From: Candidatus Omnitrophota bacterium
Lineage (GTDB): Bacteria; Omnitrophota; Omnitrophia; Omnitrophales; Aquincolibacteriaceae
NCBI GenBank assembly: GCA_023247135.1
Contig: JAHFHB010000146.1
Coordinates: 1 to 5,499, forward strand
Direction of reading: 5' to 3'
Length of the DNA stretch: 5,499 nt
Part shown: piece by piece, positions 1 to 4,981 of the stretch
Layout: every line of letters starts with the position of its first letter
Numbering within the stretch: the stretch's first letter is position 1
The notes under the pieces: model-generated
The model's database searches: none
Seen by the model: only the letters and a program-made list of their open reading frames with translations
What the model was told of the DNA's origin: nothing
Translations under genes and position numbers: made by a program

Positions 1-197
1 GTCACTTGAAAGCCGCGCCGCTTTGCAGCCCGGGCGAGCGCGTAGCCCATCGCGCCTGTCGAGTGGTTGGAAAGATAGCGCACCGGGTCCAGGCTTTCCC
101 GCGTTGGACCGGCTGTAATCAAAATATTCAGTTTGGGAGAAGGCACAGGCAGGTTAAGCGCCGAGGAGGTTTGAGACAGCCGCAACAATCGCATCAT
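1..197 (-). CDS. coaB: Phosphopantothenate-cysteine ligase, N-terminal part (gene runs off left edge)
   Basis: CoaB joins cysteine to 4'-phosphopantothenate using a nucleotide triphosphate, the step before CoaC. The visible 65 codons carry the unmistakable CoaB opening: ILITAGPTRESLDPVRY (25-41), then SNHSTGAMGYALARAAKRRG, with Asn44 in the SNHS substrate-binding segment. The Lys usual in SSGKMG is Ala here. The frame is shifted by one base from coaC and is open from inside coaC to the left edge. Two adjacent ATG codons (197 and 194) lie in this frame and would give a 44- or 41-base overlap with coaC, similar to the rpoZ/coaC overlap. A GTG at 146, seven bases after the coaC stop, is the alternative start. 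None has a convincing ribosome site, so translational coupling would be needed. The domain assignment is sure; the start and the separate-gene status are not. Confidence 0.82.
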   Translation of the reverse strand, partial: MMRLLRLSQTSSALNLPVPSPKLNILITAGPTRESLDPVRYLSNHSTGAMGYALARAAKRRGFQV

Positions 198-723
198 CCG
201 AAGCAATATGCCCCACCGCCTCTTTGCCGCAGACGAGATGCCCCACGACCGGCGGCACCCAATGATAGCCGAAGCCGCGCAGTATTTTAAGATTCCGCGC
301 GGTCGCCGGGTGATTGAGCATTTGATCGTTCATGGCCGGCACCACCACCACGGGAACCGTGGCCGCAAGCACCGTACAGCTGGCCAGATCGCCGGCGAAT
401 CCGGCAGCCAGATGCGCCATAAAATCCGCAGAAGCCGGCGAAACAAGGATCAGGTCCGCCGACTGTGCCAGTTCGGTATGGATCACGCTGTGCTCTGAAT
501 CCACCGAGAAAAAATCATCGTAAACACGCTCGCCGCTCAAAGCTCGCAGAACCAGCGGCGTGACAAAATGCCTGGCCGAGGGCGTCAGGATGCAAAGCAC
601 CCGGGCCCCGGCCTCACGCAATTTCGTGACAACATCGCCGGCCTTGTAGGCCGCAATGCTGCCGGAAACAATGTGGACGATCGTCTTAGCTGTCAGCCTT
701 TTTTGATTTTTTTTCGATTTCAT
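154..723 (-). CDS. coaC: Phosphopantothenoylcysteine decarboxylase (stand-alone CoaC domain)
   Basis: CoaC is a FMN-dependent flavoprotein that decarboxylates 4'-phosphopantothenoylcysteine to 4'-phosphopantetheine in coenzyme A synthesis. From the ATG at 723 it has 189 residues, exactly the decarboxylase half of a usual CoaBC. Landmarks are IVSGSIAAYKAGD (18-30), LTPSARHFVTPLVLRALSG (46-64), and IHTELAQSADLILVSPAS (81-98) with the active-site His82. VPAMNDQM (128-135) carries Asn132, and GHLVCGKEAVGHIA (161-174) carries the catalytic Cys165. The position that is usually Arg in GxGRM is His172. The protein ends LLGA followed by TAA at 156-154, just where CoaBC would continue into the ligase domain; the ligase reads on one base out of frame. 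The ATG at 723 is preferred over a TTG at 753 (which has no ribosome site) and overlaps rpoZ by 38 bases. Whether it is a natural separate gene or the first half of a frameshifted coaBC is open. Confidence 0.9.
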   Translation of the reverse strand: MKSKKNQKRLTAKTIVHIVSGSIAAYKAGDVVTKLREAGARVLCILTPSARHFVTPLVLRALSGERVYDDFFSVDSEHSVIHTELAQSADLILVSPASADFMAHLAAGFAGDLASCTVLAATVPVVVVPAMNDQMLNHPATARNLKILRGFGYHWVPPVVGHLVCGKEAVGHIASDDAIVAAVSNLLGA

Positions 724-910
724 ACCAGACTTTTCCGCCCGCGATTTCTTCAAGCGCGACGGTTGAAACTTTCTTGGACGTGGTTTCGACCAGCGGCGTG
801 GCGCCTTGCGTCAACTCATTGGCGCGCGTCGCAGCCGTCAAGACCAGCTTATACAGACTGGGATTTTCTTTTTTGAGCAGCTTTTCTACCGAGATATACG
901 CCATTTTCAT
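686..910 (-). CDS. rpoZ: RNA polymerase omega subunit
   Basis: Omega is the small RNA polymerase subunit that helps fold and retain beta-prime and, in some bacteria, takes part in ppGpp binding. The 74-residue product matches the family core: YISVEKLLKK (5-14), SLYKLVLTAATRANELTQGA (18-37), TPLVE (38-42) and TVALEEIAGGKVWYEI (50-65). It lacks the longer C-terminal tail of E. coli omega and instead ends in a Lys-rich KKSKKADS, encoded by A8 and A6 runs. The ATG at 910 overlaps the gmk stop as ATGA and is preceded at ideal spacing by the strong purine block AAAGGGGGAA. A second ATG at 904 would remove two residues. Its 3' end overlaps coaC by 38 bases. The gmk-rpoZ-coaBC order is widespread in bacteria and supports the assignment of this short gene. 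Confidence 0.93.
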   Translation of the reverse strand: MKMAYISVEKLLKKENPSLYKLVLTAATRANELTQGATPLVETTSKKVSTVALEEIAGGKVWYEIEKKSKKADS

Positions 911-1506
911 TTCCCCCTTTTATCTTCAAACTGCCGGACGCGGTCTTCCACATCCTGAACCGTTTGTTCAATGTTTTGATTCAGCACCGTAAACTCATAA
1001 AGACTCGCCGCCTTGATTTCCTCCTGTGCGGCTTCGATGCGCTTGTCGATCTGCGCCGGTGTTTCCGTATTACGGTTTTCAAGGCGTTCACGCAGCACCT
1101 TCACTGACGGCGGTAAAATAAAGATCGAAGCCACCAGCCGCTTGTCCAGCCCCTTGCGGATACACTGGGCGCCCTGCACGTCGATCGCCAAAATCACGCA
1201 TTTGCCCTTCGCAATAGCCTCCAGGACGGGCTTTTTCGGCGTTCCGTACTCATGATCGAAAACCCGCGCCGATTCGAGCAGTTCGCCATTCGCCTTCATC
1301 GTCTCCAGACCCGCCGGCGACACGAAAATATAATCTTCCCCGTCTTTTTCCCCAGCCCTGGGTTTTCTCGTCGTCACGGAAACGGAACGCTGCCAATCAG
1401 AGTGGCGCTTCAGAAGACGGTCGACGACCGTGGTCTTGCCGCATCCCGAAGGCGCGGACAAAACAATCAAAAAACCCTCTTTACGAACCTTGGCCTTACT
1501 CGACAT
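907..1506 (-). CDS. gmk: Guanylate kinase
   Basis: Gmk phosphorylates GMP or dGMP to GDP with ATP, a step needed for GTP and (p)ppGpp supply. From the ATG at 1506 the protein has 199 residues, the normal size. The P-loop is APSGCGKT (18-25). The GMP-binding region has SVSVTTRKPRAGEKDGEDYIF (41-61, with Arg47, Arg50 and Tyr59) and GELLESARVFDHEYGTP (74-90). IDVQGAQCI (108-116) follows, then the lid segment LRERLENRNTET (138-149) and a C-terminal ASLYEFTVLN (167-176). The family's usual GNYYGT is DHEYGT, and RGTDS in the lid is RNTET; both are conservative lineage-type changes, and the binding Tyr is kept. A TTG at 1572 would add 22 residues inside yicC and is unlikely; the ATG has AGG 8 bases upstream. 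The start overlaps the yicC end by 11 bases, and the stop overlaps the rpoZ ATG as ATGA. Confidence 0.97.
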   Translation of the reverse strand: MSSKAKVRKEGFLIVLSAPSGCGKTTVVDRLLKRHSDWQRSVSVTTRKPRAGEKDGEDYIFVSPAGLETMKANGELLESARVFDHEYGTPKKPVLEAIAKGKCVILAIDVQGAQCIRKGLDKRLVASIFILPPSVKVLRERLENRNTETPAQIDKRIEAAQEEIKAASLYEFTVLNQNIEQTVQDVEDRVRQFEDKRGK

Positions 1507-2380
1507 TCTGAACCTGTTCGCGGATTTTTTCGATCTCTCCTTTAAGAAAAACCACTTCGCGCGAAACTTCAAACTGCTGGGATTTTGACCCGATGGTATT
1601 CACTTCACGGTGCATTTCCTGACAGAGAAAATCCAGCTCGCGTCCCGCCTGCCCGCCGGCCCGGATTTTCTTTTCAAAAAGATCAAAATGACTGCGCAAC
1701 CTGACGATCTCCTCAGTCACATCGCTCTTTTCCGCCAAAAGCACCGACTCGCGGTACAAGCGCTCCTCATCCATGCCCGCGCCGGCCGTGATTTCCTGCA
1801 GGCGCTTGCGCAGACGGTCCAGAACCTGTGCGGCGCGGCCCTCCGCCAGAGATTCCACCTGTTTCACGGTATGCGCCATGAGTTGAATGCGCTTGAGGAT
1901 ATCCTCCGCCAGTTTTTTTCCTTCCGTCTCGCGCGCTTTCAAAAGCGTTTTCAGACTGCGGGTGTAAAGCGTTTTAAACGCCTGCGCCTCCGCCTGGGTC
2001 AATCCGCGGCTGACTCCGTTGGGGCCTGAAAAAACACCGGGCAGTTTAATCAGTTCCTGAACCGTAATGTCTCCGGCCAGCCCCAGCTTTTTCTGCATTT
2101 TCCGGATTTGTTGAAGATAGCGTTTTGCCGCCGCTTCATCCAAAATCAGATCGGTGCCGCCCTGCTCGCGGCTCGTCTCTTTGACGGTAATTGTGATTTT
2201 CCCGCGTGACAGCGCCTGCTGCGTCCAATCACGAACATCGTTCTCCGCTGCATCCAGCAGGGCCGGCAGTTTTAGAGAACAGTCGAAATGGCGATGATTA
2301 ATGGATCGCATTTCGATTTCAAAAAAGCGCGGCCCCATTGCCGCTTCTGCGCGGGCAAAAGCAGTCATGCTACGGATCAT
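1496..2380 (-). CDS. yicC: YicC/YloC family protein (RNA-decay-associated endoribonuclease family)
   Basis: This 294-residue protein matches the YicC/YloC family along its whole length; E. coli YicC is similar in size. The N-terminal domain begins MIRSMTAFARAEA and includes EMRSINHRHFD (23-33), RLKLP-like SLKLP (35-39) and LSRGKITITV (57-66). A long helical middle (about 135-240) links to the C-terminal DUF1732-type signature GRELDFLCQEMHREVNTIGS (246-265), which ends IREQVQNVE. YloC and YicC have been reported to have endoribonuclease activity, and YicC has been linked to small-RNA turnover with PNPase; that role is carried over from the family. The ATG at 2380 is chosen because it gives the family's conserved MIRSMT start. 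An upstream TTG at 2392 would add four residues. A GGA lies about 10 bases before the ATG. It is the first gene after the promoter, and its stop overlaps the gmk start by 11 bases. Confidence 0.95.
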   Translation of the reverse strand: MIRSMTAFARAEAAMGPRFFEIEMRSINHRHFDCSLKLPALLDAAENDVRDWTQQALSRGKITITVKETSREQGGTDLILDEAAAKRYLQQIRKMQKKLGLAGDITVQELIKLPGVFSGPNGVSRGLTQAEAQAFKTLYTRSLKTLLKARETEGKKLAEDILKRIQLMAHTVKQVESLAEGRAAQVLDRLRKRLQEITAGAGMDEERLYRESVLLAEKSDVTEEIVRLRSHFDLFEKKIRAGGQAGRELDFLCQEMHREVNTIGSKSQQFEVSREVVFLKGEIEKIREQVQNVE

Positions 2381-2424
2381 CAATGCATCCAATCCGTTGT
2401 GCTGGATAGGCTTAGAATAACCAT
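2380..2424 (-). other. Possible 14-codon leader reading frame overlapping the yicC start
   Basis: In the predicted yicC leader an ATG at 2424-2422 opens a frame reading MVILSLSSTTDWMH. It ends with TGA at 2382-2380, whose A is also the first base of the yicC ATG, forming TGATG. If the transcript starts near 2430, this ATG lies only about six bases from the 5' end and has no Shine-Dalgarno sequence, so it would need near-leaderless initiation. It may be chance. It is listed because the stop/start overlap matches the coupling style of the neighbouring genes. Confidence 0.2.
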
Positions 2425-2436
2425 GTGGAGTGGGGG

Positions 2437-2466
2437 ATTATAGGCAAACCAGAGCCAGAGTGTCAA
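2437..2466 (-). promoter_or_regulatory. Near-consensus sigma-70-type promoter for yicC-gmk-rpoZ-coaC-coaB
   Basis: On the minus strand a perfect TTGACA (2466-2461) is followed by an 18-base spacer and a perfect TATAAT (2442-2437). The predicted transcription start is near 2430, giving a leader of about 50 bases before the yicC ATG at 2380. The spacer contains a tandem CTCTGG repeat (2460-2449), and there is no proper extended -10 TGn. Both boxes match consensus exactly and lie in the only sizeable intergenic region in the window, directly upstream of a gene block in the right orientation. A strong housekeeping promoter is therefore the natural reading. No obvious operator overlaps it, apart from the hairpin just upstream. 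Confidence 0.85.
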
Positions 2467-2477
2467 GAAACCCAAGT

Positions 2478-2508
2478 CGCAGGGAACAACTCGAAACCAT
2501 TCCCTGCG
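2478..2508 (-). other. 9-bp GC-rich hairpin between pyrF and the yicC promoter
   Basis: A perfect 9-bp inverted repeat pairs CGCAGGGAA (2478-2486) with TTCCCTGCG (2500-2508) around a 13-base loop. On the minus strand it ends 11 bases before the -35 box of the yicC promoter. It is followed by ACTTGGGTTTCTTG rather than a clean U tract, so it is not a canonical intrinsic terminator. It could still stop or pause pyr-operon transcripts, or act as a DNA-level operator. The repeat is certain; the role is not. Confidence 0.5.
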
Positions 2509-2530
2509 GCATAGCACACAAAATCATACC

Positions 2531-2559
2531 TATAACCCATTGTTAAATATGGAGTTATA
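2531..2559 (-). other. AT-rich hairpin just after pyrF, possible weak terminator
   Basis: An imperfect inverted repeat pairs 2531-2540 with 2549-2559, giving 10 base pairs with one bulged base at 2553 and an 8-base loop. It starts 5 bases beyond the pyrF TAG. On the minus strand a run of four T lies about six bases after the stem (2524-2521), which is short and displaced for an intrinsic terminator. The stem is mostly A-T. It may protect the 3' end of the pyr mRNA or help termination. The function is inferred; only the inverted repeat is seen. Confidence 0.45.
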
Positions 2560-2564
2560 TAAAT

Positions 2565-3281
2565 CTACTGAAGGCTTTCGAGAATCTGCCGGGCCGCTTT
2601 GGCAGGACTTTTTGCCGCCGTAATCGGCCGGCCCACAACAAGGTAATCAGCCCCGGCATCGATGGCCTCACGGGCTGAAAATGTGCGTTTCTGATCACCG
2701 GCCGCATCGCCGGCACCACGGATGCCCGGGGTGACGATCAGAAAATCTTTAGGAAATTCGCGCCGCAAGAGCCCGATCTCCTTCGGCGAACTGACGACGC
2801 CGGCCAGCCCTGCCTGCCGGACAAGCCGGGCGAGGTGCAACACTTGATCGTTTAAACTGCGCGTAATGCCCAAGTCCTCGTGCAGATTTTTTTCGCTGTG
2901 GCTTGTCAGGATCGTCACGCCCAAAATTCTTGGTTTTTGTTTCCGGCCCACCGTGCGCTCCAGAACGGCCGCCTGGGCCTTTTTCAGCATCTCGAGGCCG
3001 CCCAGCGCATGCACATTAAAAAGCTCAACATCGTATTCCGCAATGACCGCAGCTGCGCGTGAAACCGTATTGGGAATGTCGTGCAATTTAAGATCGAGAA
3101 AAATCCGGGCCTTTTGCTTTTTGACAAGTTCCACGGCTTTCCAACCGTGCGCCGTAAAAAGCTCGAAACCCACCTTGAAAAAACTGACCGCGCCGGCCAG
3201 ATCCTGAATAATTTTCTTACTGAAATCCAGGCTGGGCGTATCGAGCGCGACGATTAGCTGCTCTTGATGCTTAAAACTCAT
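2565..3281 (-). CDS. pyrF: Orotidine 5'-phosphate decarboxylase
   Basis: PyrF decarboxylates OMP to UMP, the last step of de novo pyrimidine nucleotide synthesis. The 238-residue product is a full-length TIM-barrel enzyme of the bacterial PyrF type. It opens with LIVALDTPS (9-17). It carries the catalytic Asp-Lys-Asp array in FLDLKLHDIPNTV (61-73; Asp63, Lys65, Asp68). NVHALGG (89-95) and TPGIR (184-188) follow, then the phosphate-binding end GADYLVVGRPIT (210-221). The usual VVCSP is VVSSP here, a mild change outside the catalytic set. The ATG at 3281-3279 shares an ATGA with the pyrD stop; a GAGGGAG sequence lies 12 or more bases upstream, so coupling from pyrD probably helps initiation. 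The stop is TAG at 2567-2565. It is the last gene of the pyrimidine block, followed by two hairpins and a promoter for the next unit. No pyrE or pyrB is in view. Confidence 0.97.
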   Translation of the reverse strand: MSFKHQEQLIVALDTPSLDFSKKIIQDLAGAVSFFKVGFELFTAHGWKAVELVKKQKARIFLDLKLHDIPNTVSRAAAVIAEYDVELFNVHALGGLEMLKKAQAAVLERTVGRKQKPRILGVTILTSHSEKNLHEDLGITRSLNDQVLHLARLVRQAGLAGVVSSPKEIGLLRREFPKDFLIVTPGIRGAGDAAGDQKRTFSAREAIDAGADYLVVGRPITAAKSPAKAARQILESLQ

Positions 3282-4201
3282 ACGTGACGAAAGCTCCCTC
3301 TTAGTTCCTCAATCCTGCGAATGCCGTGGCGCTGGCAGTATTCCGTCATGCCTTCCAGAATATCGAGAGTTGCGCGCGGATTGACAAAGTTAGCAGTCCC
3401 GACGGCCAGCAGATCAGCTCCTGCGATAATAAACTCAAGCGCATCGCGGACTGTCATGATACCACCGGCTGCAATCACCGGAACAGCATATTTTTTTTTG
3501 ACTTCGTAGACATAGCGCAGTGCCACTGGCTTAATGGCCGGGCCGCTCAATCCGCCGGTGATGTTGGCGATACGCGAACGCCGCGTCTCGATATTGATCG
3601 CCATACCTTTGAGCGTATTGATCAGACCGAGCGCATCCGCCCCCGCGTCAAGAACCTCTCCGGCAATTTCAAGCACGTCCCCCAGCTCCGGGGAAAGTTT
3701 GGCAATCAGCAGGCGGTCGGTTTCCGCCCGCGCGGCTTTGACCGCCGCCTTCATCAGCCGCCGTTTCTTCATGAACCCCGCTCCGCCCTTTTCGACATTG
3801 GGACAGGAAAGATTCAGCTCAATGGCTTTCACTACCCGCGAATGTTTTTGCAAAGCCCGCGCCAGTTTGGCAAAGTCACCTTCCGATTCTCCGGCAATAT
3901 TGACAATCAAAGGCGTCGCGATCTTGGCGTAGTAGGGAATTTTATTTGCGATAAAATCATCCAGGCCTTTATTTTGCAAACCGATCGCGTTCAGCATGCC
4001 CCCGGCTGTTTCGCAAATACGCGGCATGGGATTGCCCTCGCGCGGCTTGATCGTAATCGTTTTGGTAATAATCGCCCCAAGTTTTCGATAATCCACGTAG
4101 CCGGCATACTCCCCCGTCGTGCCAAACGTGCCTGAAGCGACGGTCACAGGATTTTTAAACACCAGACCTTTGATGCGCGTCGTCAGATCCACAGTCTTCA
4201 T
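3278..4201 (-). CDS. pyrD: Dihydroorotate dehydrogenase, class 1B catalytic subunit
   Basis: This enzyme oxidises dihydroorotate to orotate with FMN, the fourth step of UMP synthesis, in a cytosolic complex with PyrK. From the ATG at 4201 it has 307 residues, the usual class 1 length. Visible landmarks are NPVTVASGTFG (17-27), TKTIT (46-50), the substrate loop GGMLNAIGLQN (67-77), and NLSCPN (130-135). Cys133 in NLSCPN is the class 1 active-site base, where class 2 enzymes have serine. IAKLSP follows at 166-171, with Lys168 near FMN. The phosphate-binding segments AAGGI (244-248) and VGTANF (267-272) complete the barrel. A GTG at 4207 would add two residues. The ATG at 4201 is preferred because it forms an ATGA overlap with the pyrK stop and has AGGA about 8 bases upstream. 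An A9 run encodes the Lys-rich part of EVKKKYAV. Together with pyrK next door, this is clearly PyrDB, using NAD+ rather than quinone or fumarate. Confidence 0.97.
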   Translation of the reverse strand: MKTVDLTTRIKGLVFKNPVTVASGTFGTTGEYAGYVDYRKLGAIITKTITIKPREGNPMPRICETAGGMLNAIGLQNKGLDDFIANKIPYYAKIATPLIVNIAGESEGDFAKLARALQKHSRVVKAIELNLSCPNVEKGGAGFMKKRRLMKAAVKAARAETDRLLIAKLSPELGDVLEIAGEVLDAGADALGLINTLKGMAINIETRRSRIANITGGLSGPAIKPVALRYVYEVKKKYAVPVIAAGGIMTVRDALEFIIAGADLLAVGTANFVNPRATLDILEGMTEYCQRHGIRRIEELRGSFRHV

Positions 4202-4974
4202 GCGCACGTCCTGACGAGCCGGTCAAACGAAAACACCGGCCCCTCGATACAGGAAGGCACCCAGCCTTCGGGGGTTTTTACCATACAGCCCAGGCAGGCG
4301 CCTACGCCGCAAGCCATGCTCTCTTCCATGGACGCCTCGCCAGGGATGCCTTCCCGTTTGGCGATGTCCATGACCGCATTCATCATCGGGGCCGGCCCGC
4401 AGGTTTGAATGTGCAGGCATTCTGCGCCTTCTTTTTGAATAATTTTTTCAAGCAGCGCAGTCACAAATCCGCGCACCCCGTAACTGCCGTCATTGGTCGC
4501 ATGCAGGATCTCAGCGCGGACTTTTGATAATTCTTTTTTGGGGAGTACTTCCGCCCTGGATTTGGTCCCGATCAAAAGATAATCCACCGGATTTTTTTCC
4601 GCTAAAAAAACAAGCGGCGGAACCCCGACGCCGCCCGCCACCAGAATGCGCTTTTTGCCTCTCACCTGCTGCGTAAATGCTTTGCCCAGGGGGCCCATGA
4701 TTTTTAAGTGACTGCCCTTGCCAAGCCCCGCGAGCAATTCCGTGCCGCGGCCAAGCACCTCGTAGAGCACCTCAATGCGGTCATGCTGAATGCGGTAATA
4801 GCTGAAGGGGCGCCGTAAAAAAGGATCTACCGCATCAGGACGGATCTGGACATGGAGGAATTGGCCCGCCTGCACGCCGCGTGCCAGCCGGGCGGATTTG
4901 AAAACCAGTTTGTAGTACTTGCCGTTGATCCGTTTGTTTTCCTGAATCGTCACGGTTTCATCGACGCGTTTCAT
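4198..4974 (-). CDS. pyrK: Dihydroorotate dehydrogenase B, electron-transfer subunit PyrK (FAD, 2Fe-2S)
   Basis: This 258-residue protein is the electron-transfer partner of class 1B dihydroorotate dehydrogenase. It carries electrons from PyrD's FMN through a 2Fe-2S cluster and FAD to NAD+. The N-terminal FAD-binding barrel carries GQFLHVQI (residues 37-44) and RRPFSYY (54-60). The nucleotide-binding domain carries LVAGGVGVPPL (111-121) and TCGPAPMM (191-198). The cluster ligands are Cys222, Cys227, Cys230 and Cys242, spaced C-x4-C-x2-C-x11-C, followed by the typical EGPVF. All four cysteines are present, and the length matches the family. The ATG at 4974-4972 is preceded by GAGG, which overlaps the carB TGA, so the ribosome site lies in the carB stop region. 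The 3' end overlaps pyrD as ATGA. Related NAD(P)H:ferredoxin oxidoreductase subunits share this fold, but the adjacent pyrD settles the assignment. Confidence 0.96.
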   Translation of the reverse strand: MKRVDETVTIQENKRINGKYYKLVFKSARLARGVQAGQFLHVQIRPDAVDPFLRRPFSYYRIQHDRIEVLYEVLGRGTELLAGLGKGSHLKIMGPLGKAFTQQVRGKKRILVAGGVGVPPLVFLAEKNPVDYLLIGTKSRAEVLPKKELSKVRAEILHATNDGSYGVRGFVTALLEKIIQKEGAECLHIQTCGPAPMMNAVMDIAKREGIPGEASMEESMACGVGACLGCMVKTPEGWVPSCIEGPVFSFDRLVRTCA

Positions 4975-4981
4975 GCCTGCC

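Noticed and set aside
140..170. Programmed +1 frameshift joining coaC to coaB at GCT-TAA-C
   Set aside because: There is no known shift-prone codon such as the CTT-TGA of prfB, and no Shine-Dalgarno-like stimulator upstream on the minus strand (the GAGGAGGT here is on the plus strand). Separate starts or an error are simpler.
1496..1572. TTG start at 1572 extending guanylate kinase into yicC
   Set aside because: The added 22 residues do not resemble the family and are the out-of-frame translation of the conserved YicC C-terminus. The ATG at 1506 gives the normal length.
2381..2564. Pyrimidine-responsive attenuator or riboswitch in the intergenic region
   Set aside because: The hairpins lie after the last pyr gene and before yicC, not upstream of a pyr operon, and no anti-terminator/terminator pair with a U tract is visible.
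3491..3499. A9 run in pyrD as a transcriptional slippage site
   Set aside because: It simply encodes consecutive lysines in a frame that is intact on both sides. It is worth remembering as an indel hotspot, but nothing shows a functional role.
3326..4135. A long plus-strand open frame (269 codons) opposite pyrD, and several shorter plus-strand frames opposite other genes
   Set aside because: They are antisense shadows of clearly identified minus-strand genes. Their translations are low-complexity, rich in Arg, His and Cys, with no recognisable motif and no ribosome site.
4223..4420. Minus-strand 65-codon frame inside pyrK
   Set aside because: It is an alternative frame of the PyrK cluster-binding region; the real frame carries all four conserved cysteines.
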